Counted from the first letter of the stretch, positions 24,163 to 37,428 are shown. The stretch is DNA of 64,000 nt from Stutzerimonas azotifigens (GCF_013522725.1 NZ_JAAMRF010000011.1:124001-188000); one strand, 5' to 3'. The notes: generated by a model from the letters alone, not told the origin. A program made the numbers and translations.

Positions 24163-25089
24163 TCAGGACGACAGCAGACGCGCCAGCCCTTCTCTCATCT
24201 CGGTGGCAGGCGGCATCCGGTAGCGCTGCAACAACCGAGCGTTGTTGGCGCATGAGTGGCGGATATCACCCAGGCGGGCCGGCAAATGCTTCACGGGGGG
24301 CAGCCCCCCGGAGACCGCCCCGATATCGGCCAGCAGCTGATTGAGGCTGGTCGCATGGTTGAGTCCTACGTTGACCGCCCCCTCCTCCACCACCGGCACG
24401 TCCAGCGCCTGCTGAAGTATCGACACCAGGTCGGCGACATAAAAGAAGTCCCGCGTCTGCTCGCCATCGCCAAAGACGCTGATCGGCAAACCCTTCTGCG
24501 CCCGCTCGGTGAAGATGCTGATCACCCCGGAATAGGGCGAGGACGGATCCTGCCGCGGCCCGTAGATATTGAAGAAGCGAAAGATCGCCGGCTCCAGGCC
24601 GTGCCGCCGCCGGTAGAACTCCAGATAATGCTCGCTGGCCAGCTTGTCCGCGGCATAGGGCGTCAAAGGCGCCTTGGGCGTGTCCTCGTCGACCGCACCG
24701 CCGTCGCCATTGTTGCCGTAGACCGCCGCGCTGGAAGCGAACAGCACGCGGCGCACGCCTGCCCTGCGCATGGCCTCACAGACGTTGAGCGTACCGATGA
24801 AATTGCTCTGATGGGTACCGACCGGATCGTCCACCGACGCTTGCACCGAAGCCACCGCAGCGAGGTGAACCACGGCCCGGCAGCCATCAACCGCCCGCTC
24901 GACCAGAGAAGCATCGGCCACGCTGCCCTCGATGAACTGCAGACGGGAGTCATCCGGCAGATTGCTGCGCTTGCCGGTGGACAGATCGTCGAGCACACGC
25001 ACCTGATGACCTTGCGCGAGGAGTGCATCGATCAGGTTGGAGCCGATGAAACCGGCGCCACCGGTGACCAGGATGGGTGCATCAGTCAT
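24163..25089 (-). CDS. NAD-dependent epimerase/dehydratase (extended SDR)
   Basis: A 308-aa sugar-nucleotide epimerase/dehydratase with the cofactor motif GGAGFIG (10-16), the VVHLAA strand (73-78), Ser119/120 and the catalytic Tyr145-x3-Lys149 (PYAADK), and RFFNIYGPRQ later. It is close to UDP-glucose 4-epimerase-like proteins; the exact substrate cannot be told. Its start overlaps the preceding gene's stop by eight bases, so the pair is co-transcribed. P. aeruginosa has the same pair next to oprG. Confidence 0.9.
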   Translation of the reverse strand: MTDAPILVTGGAGFIGSNLIDALLAQGHQVRVLDDLSTGKRSNLPDDSRLQFIEGSVADASLVERAVDGCRAVVHLAAVASVQASVDDPVGTHQSNFIGTLNVCEAMRRAGVRRVLFASSAAVYGNNGDGGAVDEDTPKAPLTPYAADKLASEHYLEFYRRRHGLEPAIFRFFNIYGPRQDPSSPYSGVISIFTERAQKGLPISVFGDGEQTRDFFYVADLVSILQQALDVPVVEEGAVNVGLNHATSLNQLLADIGAVSGGLPPVKHLPARLGDIRHSCANNARLLQRYRMPPATEMREGLARLLSS

Positions 25090-25966
25090 GGCGGTAATAG
25101 CGATCCAGTAGGCTCGGCAAGCCCGAACGCCAGGCGCGAGGCTTGATGCCGAAGGTGTTGAAGATTTTCTTGCAGGCAAGCACGCCGTGCTGCGGCTCGG
25201 TCGCCGCGTCGGGCAGATCGGCATGAGCCATCGGCGTGAGCTCCTGCAACCTGGGCCGTCGGAACTGCCCAGCCTCGCTGTAGACCGCCTGTCCCACCAC
25301 CAGCGGTGTCGCCGCTTCGTGTCCGCCATAGTGGTAGGTGCCCCAGAGCGGGGCCGTGCAGTCGAGCTGCTTGAGGACCGCAAGGATGACCCGCGCCGCG
25401 TCGTCAACCGGCGTTGGATTGCCGCGTCGATCGTCCGCCAGGTACAGCGGCTCGTCATGCTCCAGCCGCTCGAGGAACCGCCCCAGCAGCCCATCGGCGC
25501 TGTCGTCGAGCAACCAGCCGAATCGCAGCAGGACATGCCGCGGGCACAGCGCACGTACGCTTTGCTCGAGACGCCAGAGGGCATGCCCACGGGCGTCGAG
25601 CGGCGCCGGCTCGTCCTTCTCGCCATAGGCGGTCGCCCGCGAACCATCGAATACCCGGTAGCTCGAAGGCTGCAGCAACACCAGCCCATAGTGCTGGCAC
25701 AGCTCGGCCAGGCGCTCGACAGCACGTCCCTGGGCAGCCAGCGAGCGCTCGTCGGCCTGTCCGCGCTGGAACCAGTCGAAGTAATAGGCGAGGTTGACGA
25801 CCACGTCCGGTCGGTTGATGTCCAGCAGCTGGGTCAGGCTGGGCGCGTCCCAGCCCTGCTCCGGCGGGCGCGGCGCGAGGAATCCGATGTCTTCCTCGGC
25901 GCCAAGGCGGATCAGCGCCTGACCCAGGGCATTGCCGCCGCCCAACAGCATCAGGCGCATTCGCAT
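25082..25966 (-). CDS. RmlD-like sugar nucleotide-binding protein, apparently lacking the SDR catalytic Tyr/Lys
   Basis: A 294-aa protein with the N-terminal nucleotide-binding motif LGGGNALGQAL (8-18), DVVVNLAYYFDW, and LLQPSSYRVFDGSRATAYGEKDEPAPLD resembling RmlD's STDYVFDG and PLNVYG regions. Where RmlD has YGxxK it reads RGHALWRLEQ, so the usual Tyr and Lys are missing. It may bind a sugar nucleotide or NAD without normal reductase activity, perhaps with its partner epimerase. ATG 25966 has AAGGAG twelve bases upstream. Confidence 0.8.
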   Translation of the reverse strand: MRMRLMLLGGGNALGQALIRLGAEEDIGFLAPRPPEQGWDAPSLTQLLDINRPDVVVNLAYYFDWFQRGQADERSLAAQGRAVERLAELCQHYGLVLLQPSSYRVFDGSRATAYGEKDEPAPLDARGHALWRLEQSVRALCPRHVLLRFGWLLDDSADGLLGRFLERLEHDEPLYLADDRRGNPTPVDDAARVILAVLKQLDCTAPLWGTYHYGGHEAATPLVVGQAVYSEAGQFRRPRLQELTPMAHADLPDAATEPQHGVLACKKIFNTFGIKPRAWRSGLPSLLDRYYRHD

Positions 25967-25982
25967 TGGCTAGAACAGCTCC

Positions 25983-26471
25983 TTAGAACGGGATGTCGTC
26001 GTCGAAGCTGTCGTAGTCCGGGGCGGGCTGCTGCGCGGCAGGCTGCGGCTGCTGGCGTGGCGCCTGCTGAGGCTCGCGCTGCGGACGCGGTTGGGACTGG
26101 CGCGGTGCGGAATCGCCGCTGTCGTTGTTGCGGCCACCGAGCAGCTGCATGGTGCCTTGCATGTCGACGATGATTTCGGTGGTGTAACGCTTCACACCGT
26201 CCTTTTCCCACTCGCGGGTCTGCAGCTTGCCCTCGATGTAGACCTGCGAACCCTTGCGCAGGTATTCGCCAGCGATCTCGGCCACCTTGCCGAACAGTGC
26301 GACACGGTGCCATTCGGTCTTCTCGACCTTCTGCCCGGTCTGCTTGTCGGTCCACTGCTCGCTGGTGGCCAGACTCAGGTTGGTCACGGCATTGCCACTG
26401 GGCAGGTAACGGGTTTCGGGATCCTGTCCGCAGGTACCCACCAGAATGACTTTGTTAACCCCACGGGCCAT
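25983..26471 (-). CDS. ssb: Single-stranded DNA-binding protein
   Basis: A 162-aa SSB with the OB fold (residues 1 to about 110: [47 protein letters not shown]), a Gln/Pro-rich disordered linker and the acidic C-terminal tip DDDIPF that recruits partner proteins. It protects ssDNA in replication, recombination and repair and lies near uvrA. It follows the MFS gene by 15 bases on the same strand. Confidence 0.98.
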   Translation of the reverse strand: MARGVNKVILVGTCGQDPETRYLPSGNAVTNLSLATSEQWTDKQTGQKVEKTEWHRVALFGKVAEIAGEYLRKGSQVYIEGKLQTREWEKDGVKRYTTEIIVDMQGTMQLLGGRNNDSGDSAPRQSQPRPQREPQQAPRQQPQPAAQQPAPDYDSFDDDIPF

Positions 26472-26486
26472 AACGTTCTCCTAGCT

Positions 26487-27872
26487 TCAGCACGTCACCG
26501 GCGCCGCCTGGATCAGGCGCTCGAGCGAGGTACGGTCCAATTGTTGAGTGTCCATCTTGATATACAGGGCGGCTTCATCTGCCACCACGACGGCATCCGC
26601 CACACCGGGGATTGCCTTCAAGCGCTCGGCCAGGCCTGCTTCGGCAAGGGCGGCTGTGCTCAGCGGCACACGCAGGCTGGTGACATAAGGCGGTTCGCGC
26701 ATAGTAACAGCAAAGCCCAGCCAGAGAAGAGCCAGCGCCGCGCAACCGAGAAACACGCCGGACAGTCCGTAATGCTGGTACAGCCAGCCCCCCATGATCC
26801 CGCCGAGCGCCGCGCCGAGGAACTGGCTGGTGGAGTAGACCCCCATGGCCGTGCCCTTGCCACCGGCCGGCGCCACCTTGCTGATCAGCGAAGGCAGCGA
26901 GGCCTCCAGCAGGTTGAATGCGGTGAAGAACACGACGGTTCCGATAACCAGCCCATGGAGGTTGCCGCCGAAGCGCCAGAAGAACAGCTCGCATGCAAAT
27001 AGCACGACCACGGCGCCGATGAGCACGCTACGCATGCGACGCTTCTTTTCGCCATAGATGATGAAGGGAATCATCCCGAAGAAACCGACCAGCAGCGCCG
27101 TCAGATAGACCCACCAGTGCTGCTCCTTGGGTAATCCGCCCTGCTCGACCAGGGCCAGCGGCAGCGCGACGAAGCTGGCCATCAGGATGGCATGCAGGGC
27201 CAGGATGGCGAAATCGAGCCTTAGCAGGTCAGGGTGACGAAGTGTCACACCCATGGCCTGGCGCGCCACACCGGATTCCCGATGCTGCACATGTTTTTCA
27301 GCACGCGGCATCAGAGCGACGACGACGATGCCCAGCAACGCCATCCCCGAGGTAACCCAGAACAACCCCGACAGGCCGTAGGCGCGGGTCAGCAGCGGCC
27401 CAACCACCATTGCCACGGCGAAGGACAGGCCAATGCTCATGCCGATCATGGCCATGGCCTTGGTGCGGTGTTGCTCGCGTGTGAGGTCGGACAGCAACGC
27501 CATCACCGCCGCAGAAATCGCCCCGGCGCCTTGCAATACGCGCCCCGCGATCACCATCCAGATCGAGTCGGCCGTAGCCGCAAGCGCCGCACCCGCAGCG
27601 AAGATCAGCAAGCCGGCGTAGATCACCGGCAACCGCCCGATGCGATCGGAAAGCACGCCGAACGGAATTTGCAGCACCGCTTGGGTCAAACCATATGCAC
27701 CAATGGCCAGGCCGATGAGGGCAGGCGTCGCTCCGGCGAGGTCCATGCCGTAGGTTGCCAGTACCGGGAGAACCATGAACATGCCGAGCATGCGAAAAGC
27801 GAATACGAGTGCCAGCCCACCCGCCGCACGGGTTTCCCTGGAGCTCATGCGCTCGCTGTACGGATCCTGCAT
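26487..27872 (-). CDS. MFS transporter with C-terminal HMA-like extension
   Basis: A 461-aa major facilitator with about twelve membrane helices and the loop motif [16 protein letters not shown] (A-motif variant). The last ~65 residues, after the transporter domain, form an alpha/beta segment ([15 protein letters not shown]...[21 protein letters not shown]) resembling a heavy-metal-associated fold but without CxxC. Substrate unknown; YajR-like transporters have a similar C-terminal domain. The ATG 27872 is chosen because longer readings run into the divergent uvrA promoter. Confidence 0.88.
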   Translation of the reverse strand: MQDPYSERMSSRETRAAGGLALVFAFRMLGMFMVLPVLATYGMDLAGATPALIGLAIGAYGLTQAVLQIPFGVLSDRIGRLPVIYAGLLIFAAGAALAATADSIWMVIAGRVLQGAGAISAAVMALLSDLTREQHRTKAMAMIGMSIGLSFAVAMVVGPLLTRAYGLSGLFWVTSGMALLGIVVVALMPRAEKHVQHRESGVARQAMGVTLRHPDLLRLDFAILALHAILMASFVALPLALVEQGGLPKEQHWWVYLTALLVGFFGMIPFIIYGEKKRRMRSVLIGAVVVLFACELFFWRFGGNLHGLVIGTVVFFTAFNLLEASLPSLISKVAPAGGKGTAMGVYSTSQFLGAALGGIMGGWLYQHYGLSGVFLGCAALALLWLGFAVTMREPPYVTSLRVPLSTAALAEAGLAERLKAIPGVADAVVVADEAALYIKMDTQQLDRTSLERLIQAAPVTC

Positions 27873-27942
27873 GTGAGTTCTCGTGTGATTGACCGGCGGC
27901 GATTCTATCAGCCCTCCCCCCATCGTCACAGGCGCCGCTGTT

Positions 27943-27972
27943 TTGCTGCTGCGTCGCCGCTGGCCGTATACT
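27943..27972 (+). promoter_or_regulatory. Possible uvrA promoter
   Basis: TTGCTG (27943-27948) and TATACT (27967-27972) are separated by 18 bases and lie 32 bases before the uvrA start, in the 131-base region shared with the divergent MFS gene. The -10 is good, the -35 moderate. I see no clear LexA box (CTGT-N8-ACAG) here. Confidence 0.4.
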
Positions 27973-28003
27973 TTCGGGTTTTCGCCCGCCATGCGAGGCT
28001 GTT

Positions 28004-30841
<2,838 letters not shown>

Positions 30842-30854
30842 TCGAGGGGTAAAG

Positions 30855-30884
30855 AAAAGCCGGGCTAGCGCCCGGCTTTTTCAT
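30855..30884. terminator. Bidirectional terminator between uvrA and katA
   Basis: AAAAGCCGGGC-TAGC-GCCCGGCTTTTT, a GC-rich stem with A-run and T-run on opposite sides. It follows the uvrA TGA by 14 bases and precedes the convergent katA stop, so it can end both transcripts. Confidence 0.9.
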
Positions 30885-30897
30885 GTCGCCTCGACCG

Positions 30898-32358
30898 TCA
30901 GACGACCTGACTGGTGTCGATACCCAGCCCCTGGGCGACACCGGCGCCGTAGGCCGGATCGGCCTTGGCGAAGTGTGCCAGCTGTCGCAGCTGCACGTCG
31001 CGCGTCACCGACTGCATGGCTCCAGTGATGTTGCTGATCAGCAATGCCTGCTGTTCGGCATTCATCAGGCGGAACAGCGCGCCGGCCTGGCTGTAATAGT
31101 CATCATCCATACGATGGTCGTAGCGATCGGCCGCACCACTGAGCGCCAGTGGCGGCTCGGCATACTGCGGTGCCTGCTTCGGCGCATTGGCGTAGCTGTT
31201 CGGCTCGTAGTTGGCCGCCGACCCGCCATTACCGTCGAAGCGCATCGCCCCGTCACGCTGGTAGTTCTGGTATGGGCAACGTGGCGCGTTGACCGGCAGT
31301 TGCTGATGGTTGGTACCGATGCGATAGCGATGCGCATCGGCGTAAGCGAATACGCGCCCCTGCAGCATGCGGTCCGGCGAAAGACCGACTCCGGGCACCA
31401 CGTTGCTTGGCGCGAAAGCCGCCTGCTCGACCTCGGCAAAATAGTTCTGCGGGTTGCGGTTGAGCTCTATCACGCCCACCTCGATCAGCGGGAACTCCTT
31501 CTGCGACCAGGTCTTGGTCACGTCGAACGGGTTTTCGCGGTGCTCGTTGGCCTGCGCCTCGCTCATCACCTGCATACACACGCGCCACTTCGGGAACTCG
31601 CCGCGCTCGATCGCCTGAAACAGGTCGCGCTGGGCGTAATCGGGGTCGGTACCGGCCAACCGGGCAGCTTCGTCAGGCGCTAGATTCTTGATGCCCTGCA
31701 TCGACTTGTAGTGCCACTTGACCCAATGCCGCTCGCCCTGCGCATTAATCAGGCTGAAAGTGTGGCTGCCGAATCCGTGCATGAAACGATAGCCGTCAGG
31801 AATGCCGCGATCTGAAAACAGAACGGTCACCTGATGCAGCGATTCTGGCGACAACGACCAGAAATCCCACATCATTTGCGGACTCTTCAAGTTCGTCCAG
31901 GGATCACGTTTTTGGGTGTGGATGAAGTCCGGAAACTTGATCGGATCGCGCAGGAAGAACACCGGAGTGTTGTTGCCCACCACATCCCAGTTGCCCTCTT
32001 CGGTGTAGAACTTCACCGCGAAGCCGCGCGGATCGCGCTCGGTATCGGCCGAACCCCGCTCGCCGCCCACGGTGGAGAAGCGCAGAAACATCGGGGTCTG
32101 CTTGCCAACCGACTCGAACAGCTTGGCGCTGCTATAGCGGGTGATATCAGCAGTCGTAACGCTGAAGGTACCGTATGCGCCCGAGCCTTTGGCATGCACA
32201 CGACGCTCGGGAATTACCTCCCGGTTGAAATGAGCTAGCTTTTCAATCAGATGAAAATCATCCAGCAGCAGCGGGCCGCGAGGACCAGCGGAGCGTGAAT
32301 TTTGGTTATCAGCAACGGGCGCACCGCTGGCTGTGGTGAGAGTGAGACGATCGCTCAT
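30898..32358 (-). CDS. katA: Monofunctional haem catalase, small-subunit KatA type
   Basis: A 486-aa catalase that dismutates hydrogen peroxide. The distal His55 is in the [13 protein letters not shown] motif, the catalytic Asn lies in [10 protein letters not shown] (127-136), and the haem-ligand Tyr339 is in [12 protein letters not shown]. The ATG 32358 has AAGGAG seven bases upstream; longer readings have no family N-terminus. In P. aeruginosa bfrA separates uvrA from katA, but here only a terminator does. No OxyR site could be assigned with confidence in the 164 bases upstream. Confidence 0.97.
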   Translation of the reverse strand: MSDRLTLTTASGAPVADNQNSRSAGPRGPLLLDDFHLIEKLAHFNREVIPERRVHAKGSGAYGTFSVTTADITRYSSAKLFESVGKQTPMFLRFSTVGGERGSADTERDPRGFAVKFYTEEGNWDVVGNNTPVFFLRDPIKFPDFIHTQKRDPWTNLKSPQMMWDFWSLSPESLHQVTVLFSDRGIPDGYRFMHGFGSHTFSLINAQGERHWVKWHYKSMQGIKNLAPDEAARLAGTDPDYAQRDLFQAIERGEFPKWRVCMQVMSEAQANEHRENPFDVTKTWSQKEFPLIEVGVIELNRNPQNYFAEVEQAAFAPSNVVPGVGLSPDRMLQGRVFAYADAHRYRIGTNHQQLPVNAPRCPYQNYQRDGAMRFDGNGGSAANYEPNSYANAPKQAPQYAEPPLALSGAADRYDHRMDDDYYSQAGALFRLMNAEQQALLISNITGAMQSVTRDVQLRQLAHFAKADPAYGAGVAQGLGIDTSQVV

Positions 32359-32479
32359 GCTTAAGCTCCTTAGGTAAATCCGCCGCTGCGGTATAGACGC
32401 TACGATAAGGAGAACAGAGGAAAAGCCCCAATTTATTGATTCAAGCCACCCGATAGAAAAAGCACAAAACCACAAGCAT

Positions 32480-32508
32480 AAAAAAACCGGGCCAGGCCCG
32501 GTTTTTCT
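32480..32508. terminator. Terminator at the end of the alpha operon
   Basis: AAAAAACCGGGCC-A-GGCCCGGTTTTTC is a strong stem with runs on both sides. It follows the rplQ stop by 14 bases on the minus strand and closes the ribosomal supercluster. It also lies upstream of katA, separating the two units. Confidence 0.92.
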
Positions 32509-32522
32509 AAAAGCACGCTGCC

Positions 32523-32912
32523 TTACTCGGCAGCAGCTTCGACTTCGCCAGTGACCGGACGGTCAACCAGCTCGACGTACGCCATAGGCGCGTTGTCGCC
32601 AGCGCGGAAACCGCACTTGAGGATACGCAGATAACCGCCCTGACGGGTGGCATAGCGCTTGCCCAGATCGTTGAACAGCTTGCCAACGATGGCCTTCGAA
32701 CGGGTGCGGTCGAACGCCAGACGGCGGTTGGCTACGCTGTCTTCTTTGGCCAGGGTGATCAGCGGCTCGGCAACGCGACGCAGTTCCTTGGCCTTGGGCA
32801 GGGTGGTTTTGATCAGTTCGTGCTCGAACAGCGACACTGCCATGTTCTGAAACATGGCCTTGCGGTGTGCGCTGGTGCGGCTCAGATGCCGGCCACTTTT
32901 ACGATGACGCAT
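32523..32912 (-). CDS. rplQ: 50S ribosomal protein L17
   Basis: A 129-aa protein starting [20 protein letters not shown], the invariant L17 N-terminus, with a conserved [19 protein letters not shown] segment. It sits near the polypeptide exit of the 50S subunit. Last gene of the alpha operon (rpsM-rpsK-rpsD-rpoA-rplQ), followed by a strong terminator. ATG at 32912. Confidence 0.98.
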   Translation of the reverse strand: MRHRKSGRHLSRTSAHRKAMFQNMAVSLFEHELIKTTLPKAKELRRVAEPLITLAKEDSVANRRLAFDRTRSKAIVGKLFNDLGKRYATRQGGYLRILKCGFRAGDNAPMAYVELVDRPVTGEVEAAAE

Positions 32913-32957
32913 GATTGAAATTCCTTACCAAACGTACAGTTCGGTGACTATTGGCGA

Positions 32958-33959
32958 TCAGGCCGTAGCCTTATCGTCCTTCTTGAGACTTGCCGGCGGC
33001 CAGTTGTCGAGGCGCATACCGAGGGACAGACCGCGCGAAGCCAGAACATCCTTGATTTCGGTCAGGGACTTCTTGCCCAGGTTCGGCGTTTTCAACAGCT
33101 CGACTTCGGTGCGCTGAATCAGGTCACCGATGTAGTAGATGTTTTCTGCCTTCAGGCAATTGGCCGAACGTACGGTCAGCTCCAGGTCGTCGACCGGGCG
33201 CAGCAGGATCGGATCGATCTCGTCTTCCTGTTCCACAACCACCGGCTCGCTGTCGCCCTTGAGGTCGACGAACGCGGCCAGCTGCTGCTGGAGGATGGTG
33301 GCAGCACGACGGATCGCTTCTTCAGGATCCAGGGTGCCGTTGGTTTCCAGATCGATGACCAGCTTGTCCAGGTTGGTACGCTGCTCGACACGGGCGTTCT
33401 CAACAACATAAGCCACGCGGCGAACCGGGCTGAAGGTGGCGTCGAGCTGCAGACGGCCAATACTACGGCTTTCGTCTTCATCGCTCTGACGCGCATCTGC
33501 AGGCTCATAACCGCGGCCGCGAGCGACCTTGAGCTTCATGTTGAGCGCACCGTTGGACGCCAGATTGGCGATCAGGTGATCGCCATTGACGATTTCAACA
33601 TCATGATCCAGTTGGATATCGGCTGCGGTTACAGCGCCCGCACCCTTCTTCACCAGGCTCAGGGTCACTTCATCACGGCCGTGAAGCTTGATGGCGATTC
33701 CCTTGAGGTTGAGCAGGATTTCAATGACGTCTTCCTGAACGCCCTCGATGGCGCTGTACTCGTGGAGCACACCGTCGATCTCAGCCTCGACCACAGCGCA
33801 GCCGGGCATGGAGGACAACAGAATGCGACGCAGCGCGTTGCCCAGGGTATGGCCGAAACCACGCTCGAGAGGCTCGAGCGTAATCTTGGCGCGGGTCGGA
33901 CTGACCACCTGCACATCAATATGGCGGGGGGTCAGGAACTCATTTACCGAACTCTGCAT
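32958..33959 (-). CDS. rpoA: RNA polymerase alpha subunit
   Basis: A 333-aa subunit that nucleates polymerase assembly. The N-terminal domain (about 1-235) carries [23 protein letters not shown]; after an acidic linker the C-terminal domain (about 250-320) has [14 protein letters not shown], which includes the conserved Arg used for UP-element and activator contacts. Encoded 22 bases after rpsD and 45 before rplQ. Confidence 0.99.
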   Translation of the reverse strand: MQSSVNEFLTPRHIDVQVVSPTRAKITLEPLERGFGHTLGNALRRILLSSMPGCAVVEAEIDGVLHEYSAIEGVQEDVIEILLNLKGIAIKLHGRDEVTLSLVKKGAGAVTAADIQLDHDVEIVNGDHLIANLASNGALNMKLKVARGRGYEPADARQSDEDESRSIGRLQLDATFSPVRRVAYVVENARVEQRTNLDKLVIDLETNGTLDPEEAIRRAATILQQQLAAFVDLKGDSEPVVVEQEDEIDPILLRPVDDLELTVRSANCLKAENIYYIGDLIQRTEVELLKTPNLGKKSLTEIKDVLASRGLSLGMRLDNWPPASLKKDDKATA

Positions 33960-33981
33960 GGATACACCTATTTTCTAGCCC

Positions 33982-34602
33982 TTACTTGGAGTAGAGCTCG
34001 ACAATCAGGTTTTCGTTGATGTCGGCGGACAGATCGCTGCGGGCCGGCACACTCTTGAACACACCGGATTTCTTCTCGGCGTCCACGTCGACCCACTCCA
34101 CACGGCCGCGCTGGGCGCAGAGATCGAGGGCCTGGGCGATGCGCAGCTGATTGCGGCACTTCTCGCGAACAGCAACCACGTCACCGGCCTTGACCTGGTA
34201 CGACGGGATGTTCACGGTCTGACCGTTAACCGTGATGGACTTGTGCGACACCAGCTGGCGCGATTCCGCGCGAGTGGAACCGAAGCCCATACGGTATACG
34301 ACGTTGTCCAGACGGCACTCGAGCAGCTGCAGCAGGTTCTCGCCGGTAGCGCCCTTGCGGCTGGCAGCTTCCTTGTAGTAACCGCTGAACTGACGCTCGA
34401 GGACGCCATAGATACGGCGCACTTTCTGCTTTTCACGCAGCTGAGTGCCGTAATCCGACAGGCGACCACGGCGCTGACCGTGTACGCCCGGAGGCGTTTC
34501 GATGTTGCACTTGGATTCGAGCGCGCGCGCACCACTCTTCAGAAAGAGATCGGTGCCTTCACGACGAGACAGTTTGCACTTGGGACCAATATAACGAGCC
34601 AT
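33982..34602 (-). CDS. rpsD: 30S ribosomal protein S4
   Basis: A 206-aa primary 16S rRNA-binding protein starting [16 protein letters not shown], with the S4 RNA-binding domain about 96-160 ([27 protein letters not shown]). S4 is the known autogenous translational repressor of the alpha operon in E. coli. No zinc cysteine cluster at the N-terminus beyond Cys9 and Cys33. Seventeen bases separate it from rpsK. Confidence 0.98.
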   Translation of the reverse strand: MARYIGPKCKLSRREGTDLFLKSGARALESKCNIETPPGVHGQRRGRLSDYGTQLREKQKVRRIYGVLERQFSGYYKEAASRKGATGENLLQLLECRLDNVVYRMGFGSTRAESRQLVSHKSITVNGQTVNIPSYQVKAGDVVAVREKCRNQLRIAQALDLCAQRGRVEWVDVDAEKKSGVFKSVPARSDLSADINENLIVELYSK

Positions 34603-34619
34603 TTTTCACTGTCTCCTGA

Positions 34620-35009
34620 TTACACGCGGCGCTTCTTCGGCGGACGGCACCCGTTGTGCGGGATCGGCGTCACGTCGGTGATGCTGGCGATTTTGTAGCC
34701 ACAGCCGTTCAGAGCACGAACGGCGGACTCACGACCCGGACCTGGACCCTTGACATTGACGTCGAGGTTCTTCAGACCGTACTCCAGCGCAGCCTGACCG
34801 GCGCGCTCAGCCGCCACCTGGGCAGCGAATGGAGTGCTCTTGCGCGAGCCACGGAAGCCCGAACCACCGGAGGTAGCCCAGGACAGGGCGTTGCCCTGAC
34901 GATCCGTGATGGTGACGATGGTGTTGTTGAACGACGCGTGGATGTGGGCGATGCCATCAACCACCGTCTTTTTTACTTTCTTACGAGGACGAGCAGCAGG
35001 TTTTGCCAT
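34620..35009 (-). CDS. rpsK: 30S ribosomal protein S11
   Basis: A 129-aa platform protein of the 30S subunit with [37 protein letters not shown] and the basic C-terminus [15 protein letters not shown]. It contacts the mRNA path near the E site. It follows rpsM by 18 bases in the alpha operon. Confidence 0.98.
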   Translation of the reverse strand: MAKPAARPRKKVKKTVVDGIAHIHASFNNTIVTITDRQGNALSWATSGGSGFRGSRKSTPFAAQVAAERAGQAALEYGLKNLDVNVKGPGPGRESAVRALNGCGYKIASITDVTPIPHNGCRPPKKRRV

Positions 35010-35027
35010 GACTAAATTCCTACGCGA

Positions 35028-35384
35028 TTACTTGCGGATCGGCTTGCGCGGGCCCTTGCGGGTACGGGCGTTGGTCTTGGTACGCTGGCCGCGGACCGGA
35101 AGACCACGACGATGACGCAGGCCGCGATAGCAACCCAGGTCCATCAAGCGCTTGATTTTCATGTTGACTTCGCGACGCAGGTCGCCCTCAACGATGAATT
35201 TGCCGACTTCGCCGCGCAGCAGTTCAACCTGCTCGTCGGAGAGATCCTTGATCTTCGCCGCCGGATTGACACCGGTAGCGGCACAGATTTCCTGTGCACG
35301 AGTGCGGCCTACACCGTAGATGTAGGTCAGCGAGATAACAGTGTGCTTGTTATCCGGAATGTTGACGCCTGCAATACGGGCCAT
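35028..35384 (-). CDS. rpsM: 30S ribosomal protein S13
   Basis: A 118-aa 30S head protein starting [26 protein letters not shown], with the basic tail [18 protein letters not shown] that reaches the P-site tRNA and the intersubunit bridges. First gene of the alpha operon; 132 bases separate it from rpmJ, with a hairpin between. Confidence 0.98.
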   Translation of the reverse strand: MARIAGVNIPDNKHTVISLTYIYGVGRTRAQEICAATGVNPAAKIKDLSDEQVELLRGEVGKFIVEGDLRREVNMKIKRLMDLGCYRGLRHRRGLPVRGQRTKTNARTRKGPRKPIRK

Positions 35385-35472
35385 TCAGTGAAACTCCAAT
35401 TGACAGCTACCTACGCCCCGGAAGCCAAGAAATAGGGCGCGAGATATTAGCGCTGTAATAACAAATATTCAA

Positions 35473-35496
35473 CCCGGCAGCACACTAGCTGCCGGG
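35473..35496 (-). terminator. Hairpin between rpmJ and rpsM
   Basis: CCCGGCAGC and GCTGCCGGG form a nine-base perfect stem around ACACTA. On the minus strand it is followed by TTGAATATTTG, only weakly T-rich. It may attenuate spc read-through or stabilise the rpmJ 3' end, marking the spc/alpha boundary. Confidence 0.55.
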
Positions 35497-35516
35497 CTCT
35501 TACGCTGGATCCACAA

Positions 35517-35633
35517 TCAGCCTTGGCGCTGCTTGTGACGCGGCTCTGCGCTGCAGATCACCCGCACGACACCGTCGCGACGGATGATTTTGCAGTTACG
35601 GCACAGCTTTTTGACCGATGCACGAACTTTCAT
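35517..35633 (-). CDS. rpmJ: 50S ribosomal protein L36
   Basis: A 38-aa protein ([15 protein letters not shown]...) read from ATG 35633 to TGA 35517-35519. The zinc ligands Cys11, Cys14, Cys27 and His33 are present, so this is the zinc-containing L36 form. It follows secY by 28 bases and ends the spc operon. Zinc-free paralogues are often Zur-controlled; none is seen in this window. Confidence 0.96.
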   Translation of the reverse strand: MKVRASVKKLCRNCKIIRRDGVVRVICSAEPRHKQRQG

Positions 35634-35661
35634 CACCAACTCCTCGAACCTTACGGGTATC

Positions 35662-36990
35662 TCAGCGGATCATTCCGCCGCCATAACCCTTCAGGTTGGC
35701 TTTTTTCATCAGGGACTCGTACTGGTGCGACATCAGATGCGATTGCACTTGGGACATGAAGTCCATGACAACCACAACCACGATCAGCAACGAGGTCCCG
35801 CCAAGGTAGAACGGTACATTAGCCGCCACCACAAGGAACTGCGGAAGCAGGCAGACGGCCGTAATGTAAAGGGCACCGAACATGGTCAGACGAGTCATTA
35901 CGCCATCGATATAGCGCGCAGACTGCTCACCTGGGCGAATACCCGGGATAAAGGCACCAGACTTTTTCAGGTTCTCGGCCACATCCTTCGGGTTGAACAT
36001 CAGTGCCGTGTAGAAGAAGCAGAAGAAAATGATCCCTGCACTAAACAGCAAAATATTCAACGGCTGCCCCGGCGCGATGGCCTGGGAGATGTCCTGCAGC
36101 CAGCCCAGACCTTCGGACTGCCCGAACCAGGTACCCAGCGAAGCGGGGAACAACAGCAGGCTGCTGGCGAAAATCGCCGGAATCACGCCCGCCATGTTGA
36201 CCTTCAGCGGCAGGTGGCTGGTCTGCGCAGCAAAAACCTTACGGCCCTGCTGACGCTTGGCGTAGTGCACGGCGATCCGCCGCTGGCCACGCTCGATGAA
36301 CACCACGAAACCGATGATCGCGACGGCCAGAAGCCCGATACCGAGCAGCGCGATGATATTAATATCACCCTGCCGCGCCGACTCGAACGACTGCCCGAAA
36401 GCACCCGGCAGGCCAGCCACGATCCCGGCGAAGATGAGCATCGAGATACCGTTGCCCACCCCTCGCTCGGTGATCTGCTCACCCAGCCACATCATGAACA
36501 TGGCACCCGAAACGAACGTCGTGACCGCTACGAAGTAGAAGCCGAAGTCGTTGCTGAACGCCACGCCCTGTCCGGCGAGCCCCACGGACATGCCGATTGC
36601 CTGAACGAAAGCGAGCAGCAGCGTCCCGTAACGGGTGTACTGACTGATCTTGCGTCGACCAGACTCGCCTTCTTTCTTCAACTGCTCCAGCTGCGGGCTG
36701 ACAGCGGTCATGAGCTGCATGATGATCGACGCCGAAATGTACGGCATGATCCCCAACGCAAAGATACTCATCCGCTCCAGCGCGCCGCCGGAGAACATGT
36801 TGAACAAGCTAAGGATGGTTCCCTCATTCTGTCGGAACAGTTCGGCGAGCCGGTCAGGGTTGATCCCTGGCACCGGGATATGTGCGCCTATCCGATAGAC
36901 GATAATCGCCATGAACAGAAAGCGCAGACGTGCCCAGAGCTCGGACAGCCCACCGTTACTCAACGCGGAGAGAGCACCTTGCTTAGCCAT
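35662..36990 (-). CDS. secY: Preprotein translocase subunit SecY
   Basis: A 442-aa channel subunit of the SecYEG translocon with about ten membrane helices. Visible are [10 protein letters not shown] near the first periplasmic region, the [21 protein letters not shown] plug/TM2 region, and [18 protein letters not shown] before the last helices. It starts directly after the rplO TAA with no gap. SecE is encoded 25 kb away in the same window. Confidence 0.98.
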   Translation of the reverse strand: MAKQGALSALSNGGLSELWARLRFLFMAIIVYRIGAHIPVPGINPDRLAELFRQNEGTILSLFNMFSGGALERMSIFALGIMPYISASIIMQLMTAVSPQLEQLKKEGESGRRKISQYTRYGTLLLAFVQAIGMSVGLAGQGVAFSNDFGFYFVAVTTFVSGAMFMMWLGEQITERGVGNGISMLIFAGIVAGLPGAFGQSFESARQGDINIIALLGIGLLAVAIIGFVVFIERGQRRIAVHYAKRQQGRKVFAAQTSHLPLKVNMAGVIPAIFASSLLLFPASLGTWFGQSEGLGWLQDISQAIAPGQPLNILLFSAGIIFFCFFYTALMFNPKDVAENLKKSGAFIPGIRPGEQSARYIDGVMTRLTMFGALYITAVCLLPQFLVVAANVPFYLGGTSLLIVVVVVMDFMSQVQSHLMSHQYESLMKKANLKGYGGGMIR

Positions 36991-37425
36991 TTAGTCCTCG
37001 AACTTGCCGCCAGCTGCTTCGATAGCCGCACGTGCGCCTTTGGTGGCACCAATGCCCTTCAGGGTGACCGCACGACCAACCTCGCCCGACAGCATGACTT
37101 TCACACGCTGTACGTTCTGGTTGATGACGTTGGCATCCTTCAGGCTTTGCACGGTCACGACATCGCCCTCGACCTTGGCCAGTTCGGACGTACGCACTTC
37201 TGCGCGGTCCATGGCCTTGAGCGAGGTAAAGCCGAACTTCGGCAGGCGACGATGCAGAGGCTGCTGGCCGCCCTCGAAGCCGGGAGCGATGGTGCCGCCG
37301 GAGCGGGAAGTCTGCCCCTTGTGGCCGCGGCCGCCAGTCTTGCCCAGACCGCTACCGATACCACGGCCCGGACGCAGCTTTTCGCGACGGGCACCCGGCG
37401 CGGAACGCAGATCGTTCAGTTGCAT
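36991..37425 (-). CDS. rplO: 50S ribosomal protein L15
   Basis: A 144-aa protein with the Gly/Arg-rich N-terminal extension ([21 protein letters not shown]) that threads into 23S rRNA and a C-terminal globular domain. Late-assembly 50S protein. Adjacent to rpmD (three bases) and secY (zero bases) in the spc operon. Confidence 0.98.
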   Translation of the reverse strand: MQLNDLRSAPGARREKLRPGRGIGSGLGKTGGRGHKGQTSRSGGTIAPGFEGGQQPLHRRLPKFGFTSLKAMDRAEVRTSELAKVEGDVVTVQSLKDANVINQNVQRVKVMLSGEVGRAVTLKGIGATKGARAAIEAAGGKFED

Positions 37426-37428
37426 GGC

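Noticed and set aside
27873..28003. LexA/SOS box before uvrA
   Set aside because: No CTGT-N8-ACAG element was found in the divergent uvrA/MFS region.
32359..32522. OxyR binding site upstream of katA
   Set aside because: Only scattered partial ATAG/CTAT-like matches with wrong spacing were seen.
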